A stretch of 34,092 nt of DNA from assembly GCA_016219115.1 (NCBI GenBank), contig JACRCH010000028.1:1-34092 (forward strand). The letters are read 5' to 3'. The first letter of the stretch is position 1, and each line of letters opens with the position of its first letter. The DNA comes from Deltaproteobacteria bacterium. GTDB lineage: Bacteria; Desulfobacterota; GWC2-55-46. The notes beneath the pieces were generated by a model. That model saw nothing but the letters and a program-made list of their open reading frames with translations, was not told the origin of the DNA and searched no databases. Below are positions 8,511 to 18,384 of the stretch, piece by piece. Made by a program: the position numbers and the translations under genes.

Positions 8511-8590
8511 AACTTCCGTGACTGACGGGAATAAGGTGGTCACCACCGGGGAGCGGAAGACCCTGATAAGCAAGCCGACCGTCTGGGCAT
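8511..8590 (+). ncRNA. ZTP (pfl) riboswitch aptamer
   Basis: Matches the pfl-motif consensus by eye. P1 is CTTCCG (8513-8518) with CGGAAG (8554-8559). The conserved GTGACTGACGGGAA follows. P2 is GGTGG (8535-8539) with CCACC (8543-8547), followed by the invariant CGGGGAGCGG. The 3' domain ends GCCGACCGTCTGGGCA (8574-8589), equivalent to the family's CCGCCTGGGCA. The class senses ZTP/ZMP (AICAR nucleotides), signals of 10-formyl-THF shortage. It overlaps the terminator at 8578-8638, so ligand binding should allow read-through. The gene downstream, isocitrate dehydrogenase, is an unusual target. Confidence 0.88.
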
Positions 8591-8639
8591 TAAAATGGCA
8601 GAAATCATTTCTCCATTTCAATGTCCAGACGGTTTTTTA
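8578..8639 (+). terminator. intrinsic terminator / expression platform of the ZTP riboswitch
   Basis: ACCGTCTGG (8578-8586) pairs perfectly with CCAGACGGT (8625-8633). The stem continues through a long, slightly interrupted helix (8587-8612) and is followed by T6 (8633-8638). The 5' arm is the same GACCGTCTGGGCA that forms the riboswitch 3' domain. Folding of aptamer and terminator should therefore be mutually exclusive. Confidence 0.88.
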
Positions 8640-11066
<2,427 letters not shown>

Positions 11067-11211
11067 ACTCGTCCCCAACGGAGGGAAGCGCGGGGTCACC
11101 CGTGATCAGGCGACTGACTTCTTGCTGAAGAAGCCGCCCGGCCAAGTCTTCCCAACAGGTAATCGCGTTAACATTCTGTTTTTATAGATAAATTGAATAA
11201 CGGAGGTAGTT

Positions 11212-12474
11212 ATGCAGCTCACAGGTCTTCTGTGGGGCCAGAAGCTCTTAAAACGCGTTGAGTTCCCCTCTTCCGAAGTTCTCGGCCCGGAGGCAAGCGT
11301 TGACGAGATAAAGGACCTGATAAAGAGGTGCGGGCAGGTCTTCATAAAACCCATCTTCAAGGGCGGCGTCGGCAAAAAAGGCAAGGCCGGCCTTATCGGA
11401 AGGGCCAAAGACATCGCCACGGCCCTCAAAGAGAAAGAGAGGCTTTACTTCATCGAGCATACATTCGCCAACTCCGTGGCCAAGGCCGACGGAGTGACCT
11501 TTGAAGGCGGAGTGCCTGCCGAGCACGAGGTATACTTCTCGCTCTCCGAGTCTACCCTTTACCGCGCCCCGACCATGACCATTACACACCACGGCGGCAT
11601 GGACATAGAGGATCTGCCCAAGGATAAGATCAGGGAAGTGCCCTTCGACCCCCTCACGGGACTCAAGAGCTTCCATATTTCAAACGCTCTGGCAGAGCTA
11701 GGCGCGCCGAGCGAGATAATAAGCCCTCTGGTGCAGAACCTCCCGAAGCTCTGGACGCTCTACAACAACTACGGGATGAACACCCTTGAGCTTAACCCCA
11801 TAAGGATGTCTCCCGACTCAAAGGGCAGGCTCGTGCCCGTAGCGTGCGACTTCAAGGGCTCCTTCGATATCGACAACCCGGCGTGGAAAAGGCTCGAGCT
11901 GCCGTCGCACCTGTTCGCGTCTGATTACTCCGAGTTCGAGCAGGAGATAAACCAATTAAGGACCTACCAGGGCCAGAGCGACGTCTTCGTCATGAACCCG
12001 CAGGGGACCATAACGGCCCCCACCTTCGGCGGAGGGGCCAACGCCCTCGTGACGGAGCTCTTGGGCGAGCGGGCGACGATATCCTCCGACTTCGGCGGCA
12101 ACCCGCCGTACGAGAAGATGTTCCAGATCTCAAGGATAGTCTTCAAGTACTGGCTCAAGCAGTCCAATGTCCTTTTCATAATCGGCGGCAAGGCGAACAA
12201 CACCGACATTTTCGAGACATTCAGGGCCATGGCCGACGCCTTGAAGGACCACTTTCACAAAAACGGGGCCACGCCGCTTTATGTCGTAATCGGCAGGGGC
12301 GGGCCGAACCTCATCAGGGGCATGTCCTACATGAGGGACACGCTTGAGAACCTCAAGCTCCCCTACAGGATATTCGGCCATGACAGCGCCATGAGCGAGG
12401 TCGTCAACTACGCCCTCAACGTGGACAAGTGGATGGAGAAGGAAGGCAGGAAGCTCTTCTGCAACAGGGGCTAA
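11212..12474 (+). CDS. aclB: ATP-citrate lyase, small (ATP-grasp/CoA-ligase beta-like) subunit
   Basis: 420 residues, close to the roughly 400-residue AclB of green sulfur bacteria. It is homologous to succinyl-CoA synthetase beta and to the N-terminus of animal ACLY. Segments seen in order: FIKPIFKGGVGKKGKAGLIG (ATP-grasp), THHGGMDIEDL, NTLELNPIRM, VACDFKGSFDID, GTITAPTFGGGANALVTELLG, LFIIGGKANNTDIFETFRAM and VIGRGGPNLIRGM, the latter two in the citrate-binding region. With AclA it cleaves citrate to acetyl-CoA and oxaloacetate using ATP and CoA, the key step of the reductive TCA cycle. CGGAGG lies five bases before ATG 11212. The 145-base gap to icd holds no clear terminator, and a weak promoter (TTAACA 11168-11173, TAAATT 11189-11194, spacer only 15) is possible. 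Confidence 0.93.
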   Translation: MQLTGLLWGQKLLKRVEFPSSEVLGPEASVDEIKDLIKRCGQVFIKPIFKGGVGKKGKAGLIGRAKDIATALKEKERLYFIEHTFANSVAKADGVTFEGGVPAEHEVYFSLSESTLYRAPTMTITHHGGMDIEDLPKDKIREVPFDPLTGLKSFHISNALAELGAPSEIISPLVQNLPKLWTLYNNYGMNTLELNPIRMSPDSKGRLVPVACDFKGSFDIDNPAWKRLELPSHLFASDYSEFEQEINQLRTYQGQSDVFVMNPQGTITAPTFGGGANALVTELLGERATISSDFGGNPPYEKMFQISRIVFKYWLKQSNVLFIIGGKANNTDIFETFRAMADALKDHFHKNGATPLYVVIGRGGPNLIRGMSYMRDTLENLKLPYRIFGHDSAMSEVVNYALNVDKWMEKEGRKLFCNRG

Positions 12475-12536
12475 AGCGCCGCAGGACGGCAACCGCGGGC
12501 GTCAACAAAAATCAGACAGCGAAAGAGGCGAGGGTC

Positions 12537-15248
12537 ATGCATAAACAAGGCGTAAAAAAATTCCCCTATTATGTCGGAATAAACTCGCTGGCCGAGATGG
12601 CCACGAGGGAAGACAGGGTATGCGTGCTTAACATAACGGGCAACGAGAGCCGCTCCGTCACCCCGGTAAGCCACATATACTCCGGCGGCAATATCGTATT
12701 CGGCACCAGCCCCGGGAGGACCGGCCAGTTCGTTGAGACGAAGATCGGCAACATCCCCGTATATAACTCGATAAAGGAAGGCCTCAAGGCCGGACTCAAG
12801 TTCAATACCGCCGTCATCTACCTGCCGCCCTCGGGCGTCAAGGACGGGGTGGCCGAGGCCGTCAGACATAACCCAGACCTTAAAAAGATCGTCATACTCA
12901 CCGAGAAGGTCTCGGTGGCGGACGCCAGGGTCATAAGGGCGATATGCCAGACCAACGGGATAGACGTCTTCGGCGGAAACTGCCTCGGCGTGGCGGACGC
13001 CTGGAACAAGGTGAGGATCGGAGGAGCGCTCGGGGGTAATAAGCCCGAGGAGTCGCTCGTAAAGGGGTCCGTGGCCCTCTTCTCCAACTCCGGCAACTTC
13101 ACCACGACGATCGCCGTCTACCTCCTTACGAAGGGATGGGGCACGACGACATCCGTCTCAAGCGGCAAGGACGTCTACATACACTACGGACCCAGGGAGT
13201 TCTTCCACGCCCTCGACAACGACGACAGAAGCAAGGGGGCCGTCATATACATAGAGCCGGGCGGGTACTACGAGCACAACCTCGAGATCAACAAACCCAC
13301 GGTCGCCTGCGTCGTCGGACGCTGGAAGGCGCGCCTCACGAAAGCGTGCGGACACGCCGGAAGCCTCGCCGGTTCCGGAGACGACGCCAGGGCCAAGGAG
13401 AAGTGGTTCATGGACTACTTCGGGGTCAAGGACATCTATACCCCCCAGAACCCTATAGTCTCGAAGAAAGGCGCCGTCCTCACCAACATCGCCTATATAC
13501 CCGAGGCGTTGTCCAGGGTCATGGAGCTAAACGGGATAAAGCCCGACTTCGAGTCCAGGGGAGACCTCTCCTTAAAGTGCTGGTTCGCCAACAACGCCGG
13601 CCTCTCGCTGCCGCCCGAGCTCGACGCCCCCGTAGTCAAGGCCGAGGCCCCGTACGACGAACAGATAGACCATATCAACAAGCAGATCGGCGCCCAGTAC
13701 CCGAGGCAGGCGATGAAGGACTCAAGCGGCGCTTCGATGATGGACCCGGCAACGCAAGTCTCCAGGGTCCACAACATCTCGATACTCGACGCCTCGAAGC
13801 GTTCCCTCGAAGAGAACCTCTACATGTCCATAATGAAGAGGTATCCGGACGAGTACGGCAGGTCGCTTTTGAACGCCGCGTTCAACTCGTATGTGAACCA
13901 CTTCGGAGACCCCGCCCTGATGGCGGCGGACGCGGCGAGGGAGGCTGAAAGCTCTCCGAACACGGTCCTTTCGGCGGCGGTATCGATAATCGGCAAGGGC
14001 AGAGTAAAGACGGCCCTGGAAGTCTCGGAGCTGCTTCTTGAGCTTTTCCAGACCTCAGGGCTTACAAACCCGACCGAGAAGTTCGACTCCTCGGCAATCC
14101 TCAAGGGTCTCTCCAGGGACGCCGGAAAAGCGTTCACTGCCGACAAGGGAGATAAACTGGCGGACGCAATGCTTAAGAAGACCGACGGGCTTGGCAGGAA
14201 GTCCGTCTTTATCGAGTTCGTGAAGGAGGCGGCCGGAGGCAAGCCGTCTTCCGACGCGGTCTTCTCGGCCATCTGGATGACGCTCGGGTGGGAGGCCCTC
14301 GTAAAGAGGTCGATCTCCAAGATAACGATAGCACGGCTGCCGTGGTACTCAAGGGTCTTCTCGGCGTTCGTAGGCTGCAGCGTCCCGGCGGGCAAGCACA
14401 CGAAGGACAGCTTCTGCGGCGTAAAGAACGACGAGCTTATGGACAAATGGACATTTACCGAGGCCGCTTTCCTCGCCCTCATCGGGAGAAAGCCCTCTGA
14501 CAAGGAGCTCTTCGAGTTCTCGATGCTCCTGGGTCTCATCATCTCCAACGGCCCCGGCACCATCTCGGCGCAGGGCTGCAAGGGAGCGGTGAGCGCCGAC
14601 GGCCCCGAGGACCCGGCAAGGGTCCAGATAAACAAGGCCTTCATCGGTTTCCTCACGCACACCGGGTTCGCCCACGGCGGAAACGGCTACGAGGCCATAG
14701 CGTTTTTGATCGAGCGGTTCAAGGGCTCCGGGCTTAAGGACCCTGCCGACAGGAAACACGGGCTTAATCTCAGGTCCATAGCCGATGAGTACGCCAAAGG
14801 TTACGCCAGGTACAAGGCCGACCAGAAGGCGTTCGGCAACATCGAGTACCTGAAGATACCGTGCGTAAATCACCCGGTATTCAAGGGCAGGGACGTCAAC
14901 TACGACCCGAGGGAGAGGTTCGTGACCTCGCTCTTCGAGGAGAAGGGGATATACAACGTATTCCTGGACTTCTACCACAACCTCGTCCTCTCGCTCTTCG
15001 ACGCGAAGGTCTCCAAGAACGTGTACTGCGTCAACGTCGACGCGGTGATCGCGGTAATACTCCTGAAGGTCGTCTGGGACGCCTTCAACTCTGGCAAGAT
15101 GACCAACAGGGAGGTCGAAAGCGCCGCGTTCACGACCTTCCTCTTCGGCAGGATGATAGGCACCGCCTCCGAGGTGGACGACCACATAAACAGGGGCCGC
15201 AACATGGACACAAGGACAGCGGCTTCCAAATGCATGTTCGTAGGCTGA
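12537..15248 (+). CDS. aclA: ATP-citrate lyase, large subunit, enlarged form
   Basis: 903 residues from ATG 12537 (GAGGCGAGGG upstream); green sulfur bacterial AclA has only about 610. Residues 1-330 are succinyl-CoA synthetase alpha-like, with the phosphohistidine motif CGHAG (His273). The C-terminus is citrate-synthase-like (citryl-CoA lyase): LGLIISNGPGTISAQG, PCVNHPVFKGRD (His779) and NVDAVIAVILLKVVWDAF (Asp835). These match human His900, His975 and Asp1026 by eye, except that the first is Asn671. Between the two lie about 260 extra residues. They look like a further degenerate citrate-synthase-like region, with VNHFGDPALMAADAAREAESSPNTV and SSDAVFSAIWMTLGWEALV. It pairs with aclB, 62 bases upstream. 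Whether it is a known ACL variant or a diverged enzyme cannot be settled here. Confidence 0.85.
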   Translation: MHKQGVKKFPYYVGINSLAEMATREDRVCVLNITGNESRSVTPVSHIYSGGNIVFGTSPGRTGQFVETKIGNIPVYNSIKEGLKAGLKFNTAVIYLPPSGVKDGVAEAVRHNPDLKKIVILTEKVSVADARVIRAICQTNGIDVFGGNCLGVADAWNKVRIGGALGGNKPEESLVKGSVALFSNSGNFTTTIAVYLLTKGWGTTTSVSSGKDVYIHYGPREFFHALDNDDRSKGAVIYIEPGGYYEHNLEINKPTVACVVGRWKARLTKACGHAGSLAGSGDDARAKEKWFMDYFGVKDIYTPQNPIVSKKGAVLTNIAYIPEALSRVMELNGIKPDFESRGDLSLKCWFANNAGLSLPPELDAPVVKAEAPYDEQIDHINKQIGAQYPRQAMKDSSGASMMDPATQVSRVHNISILDASKRSLEENLYMSIMKRYPDEYGRSLLNAAFNSYVNHFGDPALMAADAAREAESSPNTVLSAAVSIIGKGRVKTALEVSELLLELFQTSGLTNPTEKFDSSAILKGLSRDAGKAFTADKGDKLADAMLKKTDGLGRKSVFIEFVKEAAGGKPSSDAVFSAIWMTLGWEALVKRSISKITIARLPWYSRVFSAFVGCSVPAGKHTKDSFCGVKNDELMDKWTFTEAAFLALIGRKPSDKELFEFSMLLGLIISNGPGTISAQGCKGAVSADGPEDPARVQINKAFIGFLTHTGFAHGGNGYEAIAFLIERFKGSGLKDPADRKHGLNLRSIADEYAKGYARYKADQKAFGNIEYLKIPCVNHPVFKGRDVNYDPRERFVTSLFEEKGIYNVFLDFYHNLVLSLFDAKVSKNVYCVNVDAVIAVILLKVVWDAFNSGKMTNREVESAAFTTFLFGRMIGTASEVDDHINRGRNMDTRTAASKCMFVG

Positions 15249-15263
15249 GATCGAACGGCAGAC

Positions 15264-15300
15264 AAAAGGCCCCGGTTTTTAACCGGGGCCTTTTGTTTTT
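15264..15300 (+). terminator. strong intrinsic terminator after aclA
   Basis: AAAAGGCCCCGGTT (15264-15277) and AACCGGGGCCTTTT (15281-15294) form a perfect 14-bp stem with a TTT loop, followed by GTTTTT. It can act in both directions and closes the icd-aclBA unit. Confidence 0.93.
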
Positions 15301-15321
15301 GGGCCGTTTCAAATGAACCCT

Positions 15322-15347
15322 CCCTGGGCTTAAAACCCCAGGGTTTT
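15322..15347 (+). terminator. second hairpin with T-run
   Basis: CCCTGGG (15322-15328) pairs with CCCAGGG (15337-15343) across an 8-base loop and is followed by TTTT. It may be a back-up terminator before the SPOR gene promoter. Confidence 0.5.
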
Positions 15348-15375
15348 CAGAACGTTAAAAATAAAAACGAGAGAC

Positions 15376-15405
15376 TTGCTTTTATTCTTTCTGATTTTGT
15401 AATAT
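15376..15405 (+). promoter_or_regulatory. candidate promoter of the SPOR-domain gene
   Basis: TTGCTT (15376-15381), an 18-base spacer and TAATAT (15400-15405). This sits in an AT-rich stretch between the terminators and the gene, about 40 bases before its start codon. Confidence 0.5.
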
Positions 15406-15444
15406 AGTAAAAGACGGCACAAACAAGGGCAAGGAGGTTTCAAA

Positions 15445-16197
15445 TTGAGTATCGGCGATAATCTTAAGGGAAAGAACCTGATAGTAGTTGCCGCCGCGGC
15501 GCTCGTTCTGGTCATAGTCCTCCTGGTGGTTTTTCTTCCGGGGTCGAAAAAGAGCACCGGTGGACCGGAGGTCATCTCCAAAAGGGTCAAGATAAACCTG
15601 CAGGATGAGGCTATTCCCCAGACAGGTGAGACAAAGTCCGAGCCAACCCCTTCAAAACCAGCCGTAAAGGTAGATACCCCGGCCGCCGATGTAAAAGGCG
15701 TAGTGGTACCCTCAACGCCTCCCATAAAGATAGAGGTGGCCGAGAACAAGGCCCTTGAGGCCAGGGCGCCTGAGAAAAAACAGGCCTCCTCGGAGACAAA
15801 CAAGAGGCCAGCGTCCGAAACAAAAGCCGAGGCGGAAAAGAAACCTAAAAAGGCCGAGCCTGCCACGGAAAAAAACGATACAAAAGCTCCCCATAAGTCT
15901 CAACAGGCCACGGTAGCGAAGGCGCCGTCTCGCGGGGCCTGGGCCTTGAATGTAGCGTCGTTTTCAAACCTGCCTGACGCCAAGAACCTCAGGGGCCGGC
16001 TCAAATCCGCAGGCTACAACTCCTATATCACCGAATTCACCAAGGATTCCATAAGATGGTACCGTGTCAGGGTAGGGTTCTACCAGACAAGGGGCGATGC
16101 CGTAAATATCGGCAAAAAAATAAAACAGAAGTTCAGGGTGCAGACCCCATGGGTCGTGAAGCCCCCGAAGGAAGAGGCGGCGGCCTACGCCGGGTAG
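15445..16197 (+). CDS. SPOR-domain membrane protein
   Basis: 250 residues. A short cytoplasmic N-terminus is followed by one membrane segment (about residues 12-31, IVVAAAALVLVIVLLVVFLP). A long Lys/Pro/Glu-rich linker (about 35-160) follows, then a C-terminal SPOR domain (about 165-240: WALNVASFSNLPDAKNLRGRLKSAGYNSYI...WYRVRVGFYQTRGDAVNIGKKI). SPOR domains bind denuded septal peptidoglycan, so the protein is probably a periplasmic cell-division accessory of the FtsN/DedD type. Whether it activates septal synthesis is unknown. The start is TTG 15445 with AAGGAGG seven bases upstream. It has its own candidate promoter and stands alone before miaB. Confidence 0.88.
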   Translation: MSIGDNLKGKNLIVVAAAALVLVIVLLVVFLPGSKKSTGGPEVISKRVKINLQDEAIPQTGETKSEPTPSKPAVKVDTPAADVKGVVVPSTPPIKIEVAENKALEARAPEKKQASSETNKRPASETKAEAEKKPKKAEPATEKNDTKAPHKSQQATVAKAPSRGAWALNVASFSNLPDAKNLRGRLKSAGYNSYITEFTKDSIRWYRVRVGFYQTRGDAVNIGKKIKQKFRVQTPWVVKPPKEEAAAYAG

Positions 16198-16229
16198 AAG
16201 GCGGGAGATACCCGATAAATGTCCAACAA

Positions 16230-16308
16230 ACAGGGTGTTGAAAAAGTTTGTCCATGGCTTTTCAACTACCGTCCATGGATTGAGGGTGGGTCGGACTGTT
16301 TTTCAACA
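16230..16308. repeat. R3-type inverted repeat (GTTGAAAAA element)
   Basis: ACAGGGTGTTGAAAAA at the left and TTTTTCAAC at 16299-16307 form terminal inverted repeats. An internal TTTTCAAC (16259-16266) also pairs with the left arm (16237-16244). TCCATGG occurs twice inside (16251-16257 and 16272-16278). A related, diverged element lies inverted at 32291-32330. The size suggests a non-coding miniature element. Confidence 0.6.
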
Positions 16309-16365
16309 GAGCGCTAAATACCTTTAAAATCAAATGCTTAACCGTCGATTTTTATAAAAAGTAAC

Positions 16366-16395
16366 TTGACTAAAGCGGCTTAAAAAACTTAAAAT
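16366..16395 (+). promoter_or_regulatory. promoter upstream of miaB
   Basis: TTGACT (16366-16371), 18 bases, TAAAAT (16390-16395; five of six to consensus). The predicted transcription start is about 16402, downstream of the in-frame ATG at 16399, which rules that ATG out as the miaB start. Confidence 0.65.
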
Positions 16396-16458
16396 GTTAT
16401 GTGGGCCGACTCATCTGGACGCCAGGCCCGCAAAACCCCGGCAACGGTCAGAATAGTT

Positions 16459-17817
16459 ATGGAAGTCCTTCATAGAAATAGCTCCGAAAAGCTTGTTTTC
16501 CTTGAGACCTTCGGGTGTCAGATGAACGAGAACGACTCGGAGAGGATGCTCGGTTTCCTCAAGGATATCAGGTACTCGCGCACGGCTACACCCGAGAACG
16601 CGGACCTCATAATCATAAACACCTGCAGCATCAGGGACAAGGCTGAACAGAAGGTCTACTCGATCCTCGGGAGGTTCAAGGAGTTAAAGAAGGAGAACCC
16701 CGGCCTCATAATAGGCGTCAGCGGCTGCGTTGCCCAGCAGGAGGGGGCGACACTGCTTAAAAGGGCGCCGCACCTTGACATCGTCTTCGGCCCGCACAAC
16801 GTCCACAAAGTAAAGTATCTATTGAGCGAAGCCGAAAAGAAGAAGAGGGTGGTCGCGGTCGAGTTTAAAGAGGGGATAGACGAGGACGAGTATGCCTGCG
16901 AGAGGCCGGAAACAGGCCGCAAGGCTTTCGTCAGCATAATGCGCGGGTGCGACAACTTCTGCTCCTACTGCATAGTCCCTTATACCAGGGGCAGGGAGGT
17001 CAGCAGACGGAGCGCCGATATAGTGGCTGAGGTCGTATCGCTTTCCGGGGCCGGGGCCAGGGAAGTGACCCTTATCGGCCAGAATGTCAACTCGTACGGC
17101 ACGGGCGCGGGGGGAGACGTCGGGTTCCCGGAGCTGTTAAGAAAAGTCGCCTCCGTTGACGGCATACAAAGGGTGAGGTTCATAACCTCCCACCCGAAGG
17201 ACATAAGCGAAGACCTCATACGCCTCTTCGGCGCGGAGCCAAAGCTCTGCAGACACATCCATCTTCCGGTGCAGTCCGGCTCGGTCAGGATACTCAAGGA
17301 GATGAGGAGGGGCTATACGGTCAGTGAGTACCTCTCGAAGATATTGTTACTCAGGCAACTTTATCCGGAGATGGCCATAACAACCGATATCATCGTCGGT
17401 TTCCCCGGAGAGACCGACTCGGATTTCAATGACACCATCGAGCTTGTGAATACCGTCCGTTTCGACAACATATTCTCTTTCATGTACTCTCCAAGGCCCG
17501 GAACAAAGGCCGCCGCGTTCGACGGGCAGGTGGAGCCGGAGACAAGGGCGGAGCGCCTGAGGGTGCTCCAGGAGAGGCAGAAGGAGATAACGGCTGAGAG
17601 GAACATGGAACTTGTCGGGCGTACAATGGAGGTCCTGGTCGAGGGCGTGAGCAAGGTGGACCCGGAAGAGATCTCCGGGCGCACGACCTGCAACAGGATC
17701 GTCAACTTCCGGGCCCCCCTTGAGATGAACGGGACCCTTGTCGACGTTTTAATAACCCGGGCTTACGCGAACTCTCTGCGCGGCGAGCAGAGGGAAAGGA
17801 GTGTGTCATGTTATTAG
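16459..17817 (+). CDS. miaB: tRNA-2-methylthio-N6-dimethylallyladenosine synthase
   Basis: 452-residue radical-SAM methylthiotransferase that modifies i6A37 in tRNAs reading UNN codons. The N-terminal MTTase domain carries auxiliary-cluster cysteines Cys20 (TFGCQMNENDSERM), Cys56 (INTCSIRDKAEQK) and Cys90 (SGCVAQQ). The radical-SAM motif is CDNFCSYC (Cys164, Cys168, Cys171), followed by VPYTRGRE and LIGQNVNSYG. It ends with a TRAM domain. The E-T-F-G-C-Q-M-N start and NTCSIRDKAEQK favour MiaB over RimO or MtaB. ATG 16459 is chosen because the promoter's predicted start lies after ATG 16399. The stop overlaps the next gene by 10 bases. Confidence 0.95.
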   Translation: MEVLHRNSSEKLVFLETFGCQMNENDSERMLGFLKDIRYSRTATPENADLIIINTCSIRDKAEQKVYSILGRFKELKKENPGLIIGVSGCVAQQEGATLLKRAPHLDIVFGPHNVHKVKYLLSEAEKKKRVVAVEFKEGIDEDEYACERPETGRKAFVSIMRGCDNFCSYCIVPYTRGREVSRRSADIVAEVVSLSGAGAREVTLIGQNVNSYGTGAGGDVGFPELLRKVASVDGIQRVRFITSHPKDISEDLIRLFGAEPKLCRHIHLPVQSGSVRILKEMRRGYTVSEYLSKILLLRQLYPEMAITTDIIVGFPGETDSDFNDTIELVNTVRFDNIFSFMYSPRPGTKAAAFDGQVEPETRAERLRVLQERQKEITAERNMELVGRTMEVLVEGVSKVDPEEISGRTTCNRIVNFRAPLEMNGTLVDVLITRAYANSLRGEQRERSVSCY

Positions 17818-18305
17818 AGATGAAGGTCTCCGGGCTTACCATAGACCCTTTCACCAACGTACCCATCGTGATACTAAAGGACATGGAGGAGAAAAACGCC
17901 CTGCCGGTCTGGATAGGCGTGCTGGAGGCGAGCGCCATAGCCTCGGAGCTTGAAAAGATACAGTTCTCAAGGCCCATGACCCACGACCTTTTAAAAGAGA
18001 TCCTCAAGAACATAAACGTCACGGTCACCAGGATTGAGGTCGTAGACCTTAAGGAAAACGTCTACTACGCCACCATCCACATGTCAGCCTGCGAAGGCTC
18101 GTTTGTGCTGGACGCCAGACCGAGCGACGCCATAGCCCTGGCGCTAAGGACCCGCTCGCCGATATTCGTGGACACGAAGGTCCTGGAAAAATCCAGGAGC
18201 ATCGACATGCGCGGCGACCAGGGAAAGAAAGAGGAAGGCGCCAGGGACTTCCTCGAGACGCTTGAGGACCTCTCACCGAGCGATTTCGGCAAGTACAAGA
18301 TGTAA
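17808..18305 (+). CDS. bifunctional nuclease family (BFN/DUF151) protein
   Basis: 165 residues of the DUF151 family. It shows MKVSGLTIDPFTNVPIVILKD, LPVWIGVLEASAIASELEKIQFSRPMTHDLLKEIL and RPSDAIALALRTRSPIFVDTKVLEKS. Plant and bacterial members have been linked to RNase/DNase activity, but the bacterial role is poorly defined and no catalytic residue can be assigned here. The start ATG 17808 overlaps the miaB end by 10 bases and is preceded by AGGGAAAGGAG. The miaB-DUF151 pair is a recurring arrangement in related genomes as I recall, suggesting co-expression rather than a proven functional link. Confidence 0.88.
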   Translation: MLLEMKVSGLTIDPFTNVPIVILKDMEEKNALPVWIGVLEASAIASELEKIQFSRPMTHDLLKEILKNINVTVTRIEVVDLKENVYYATIHMSACEGSFVLDARPSDAIALALRTRSPIFVDTKVLEKSRSIDMRGDQGKKEEGARDFLETLEDLSPSDFGKYKM

Positions 18306-18313
18306 GAGTACCG

Positions 18314-18350
18314 CGGGGGCGGCTACTCTTGCAGCCGCCCCCGGCCTTCT
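18314..18350 (+). terminator. GC-rich terminator after the DUF151 gene
   Basis: CGGGGGCGGCT (18314-18324) and AGCCGCCCCCG (18333-18343) form a perfect 11-bp stem with an 8-base loop. The downstream tract GCCTTCTT is only partly T-rich. Confidence 0.6.
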
Positions 18351-18384
18351 TACGGACCCTCACTGAGATGAAGACCCAGGGGGC

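Noticed and set aside
13820-15185. Long minus-strand frames opposite aclA
   Set aside because: No recognisable motif. The sense frame carries continuous ACL homology.
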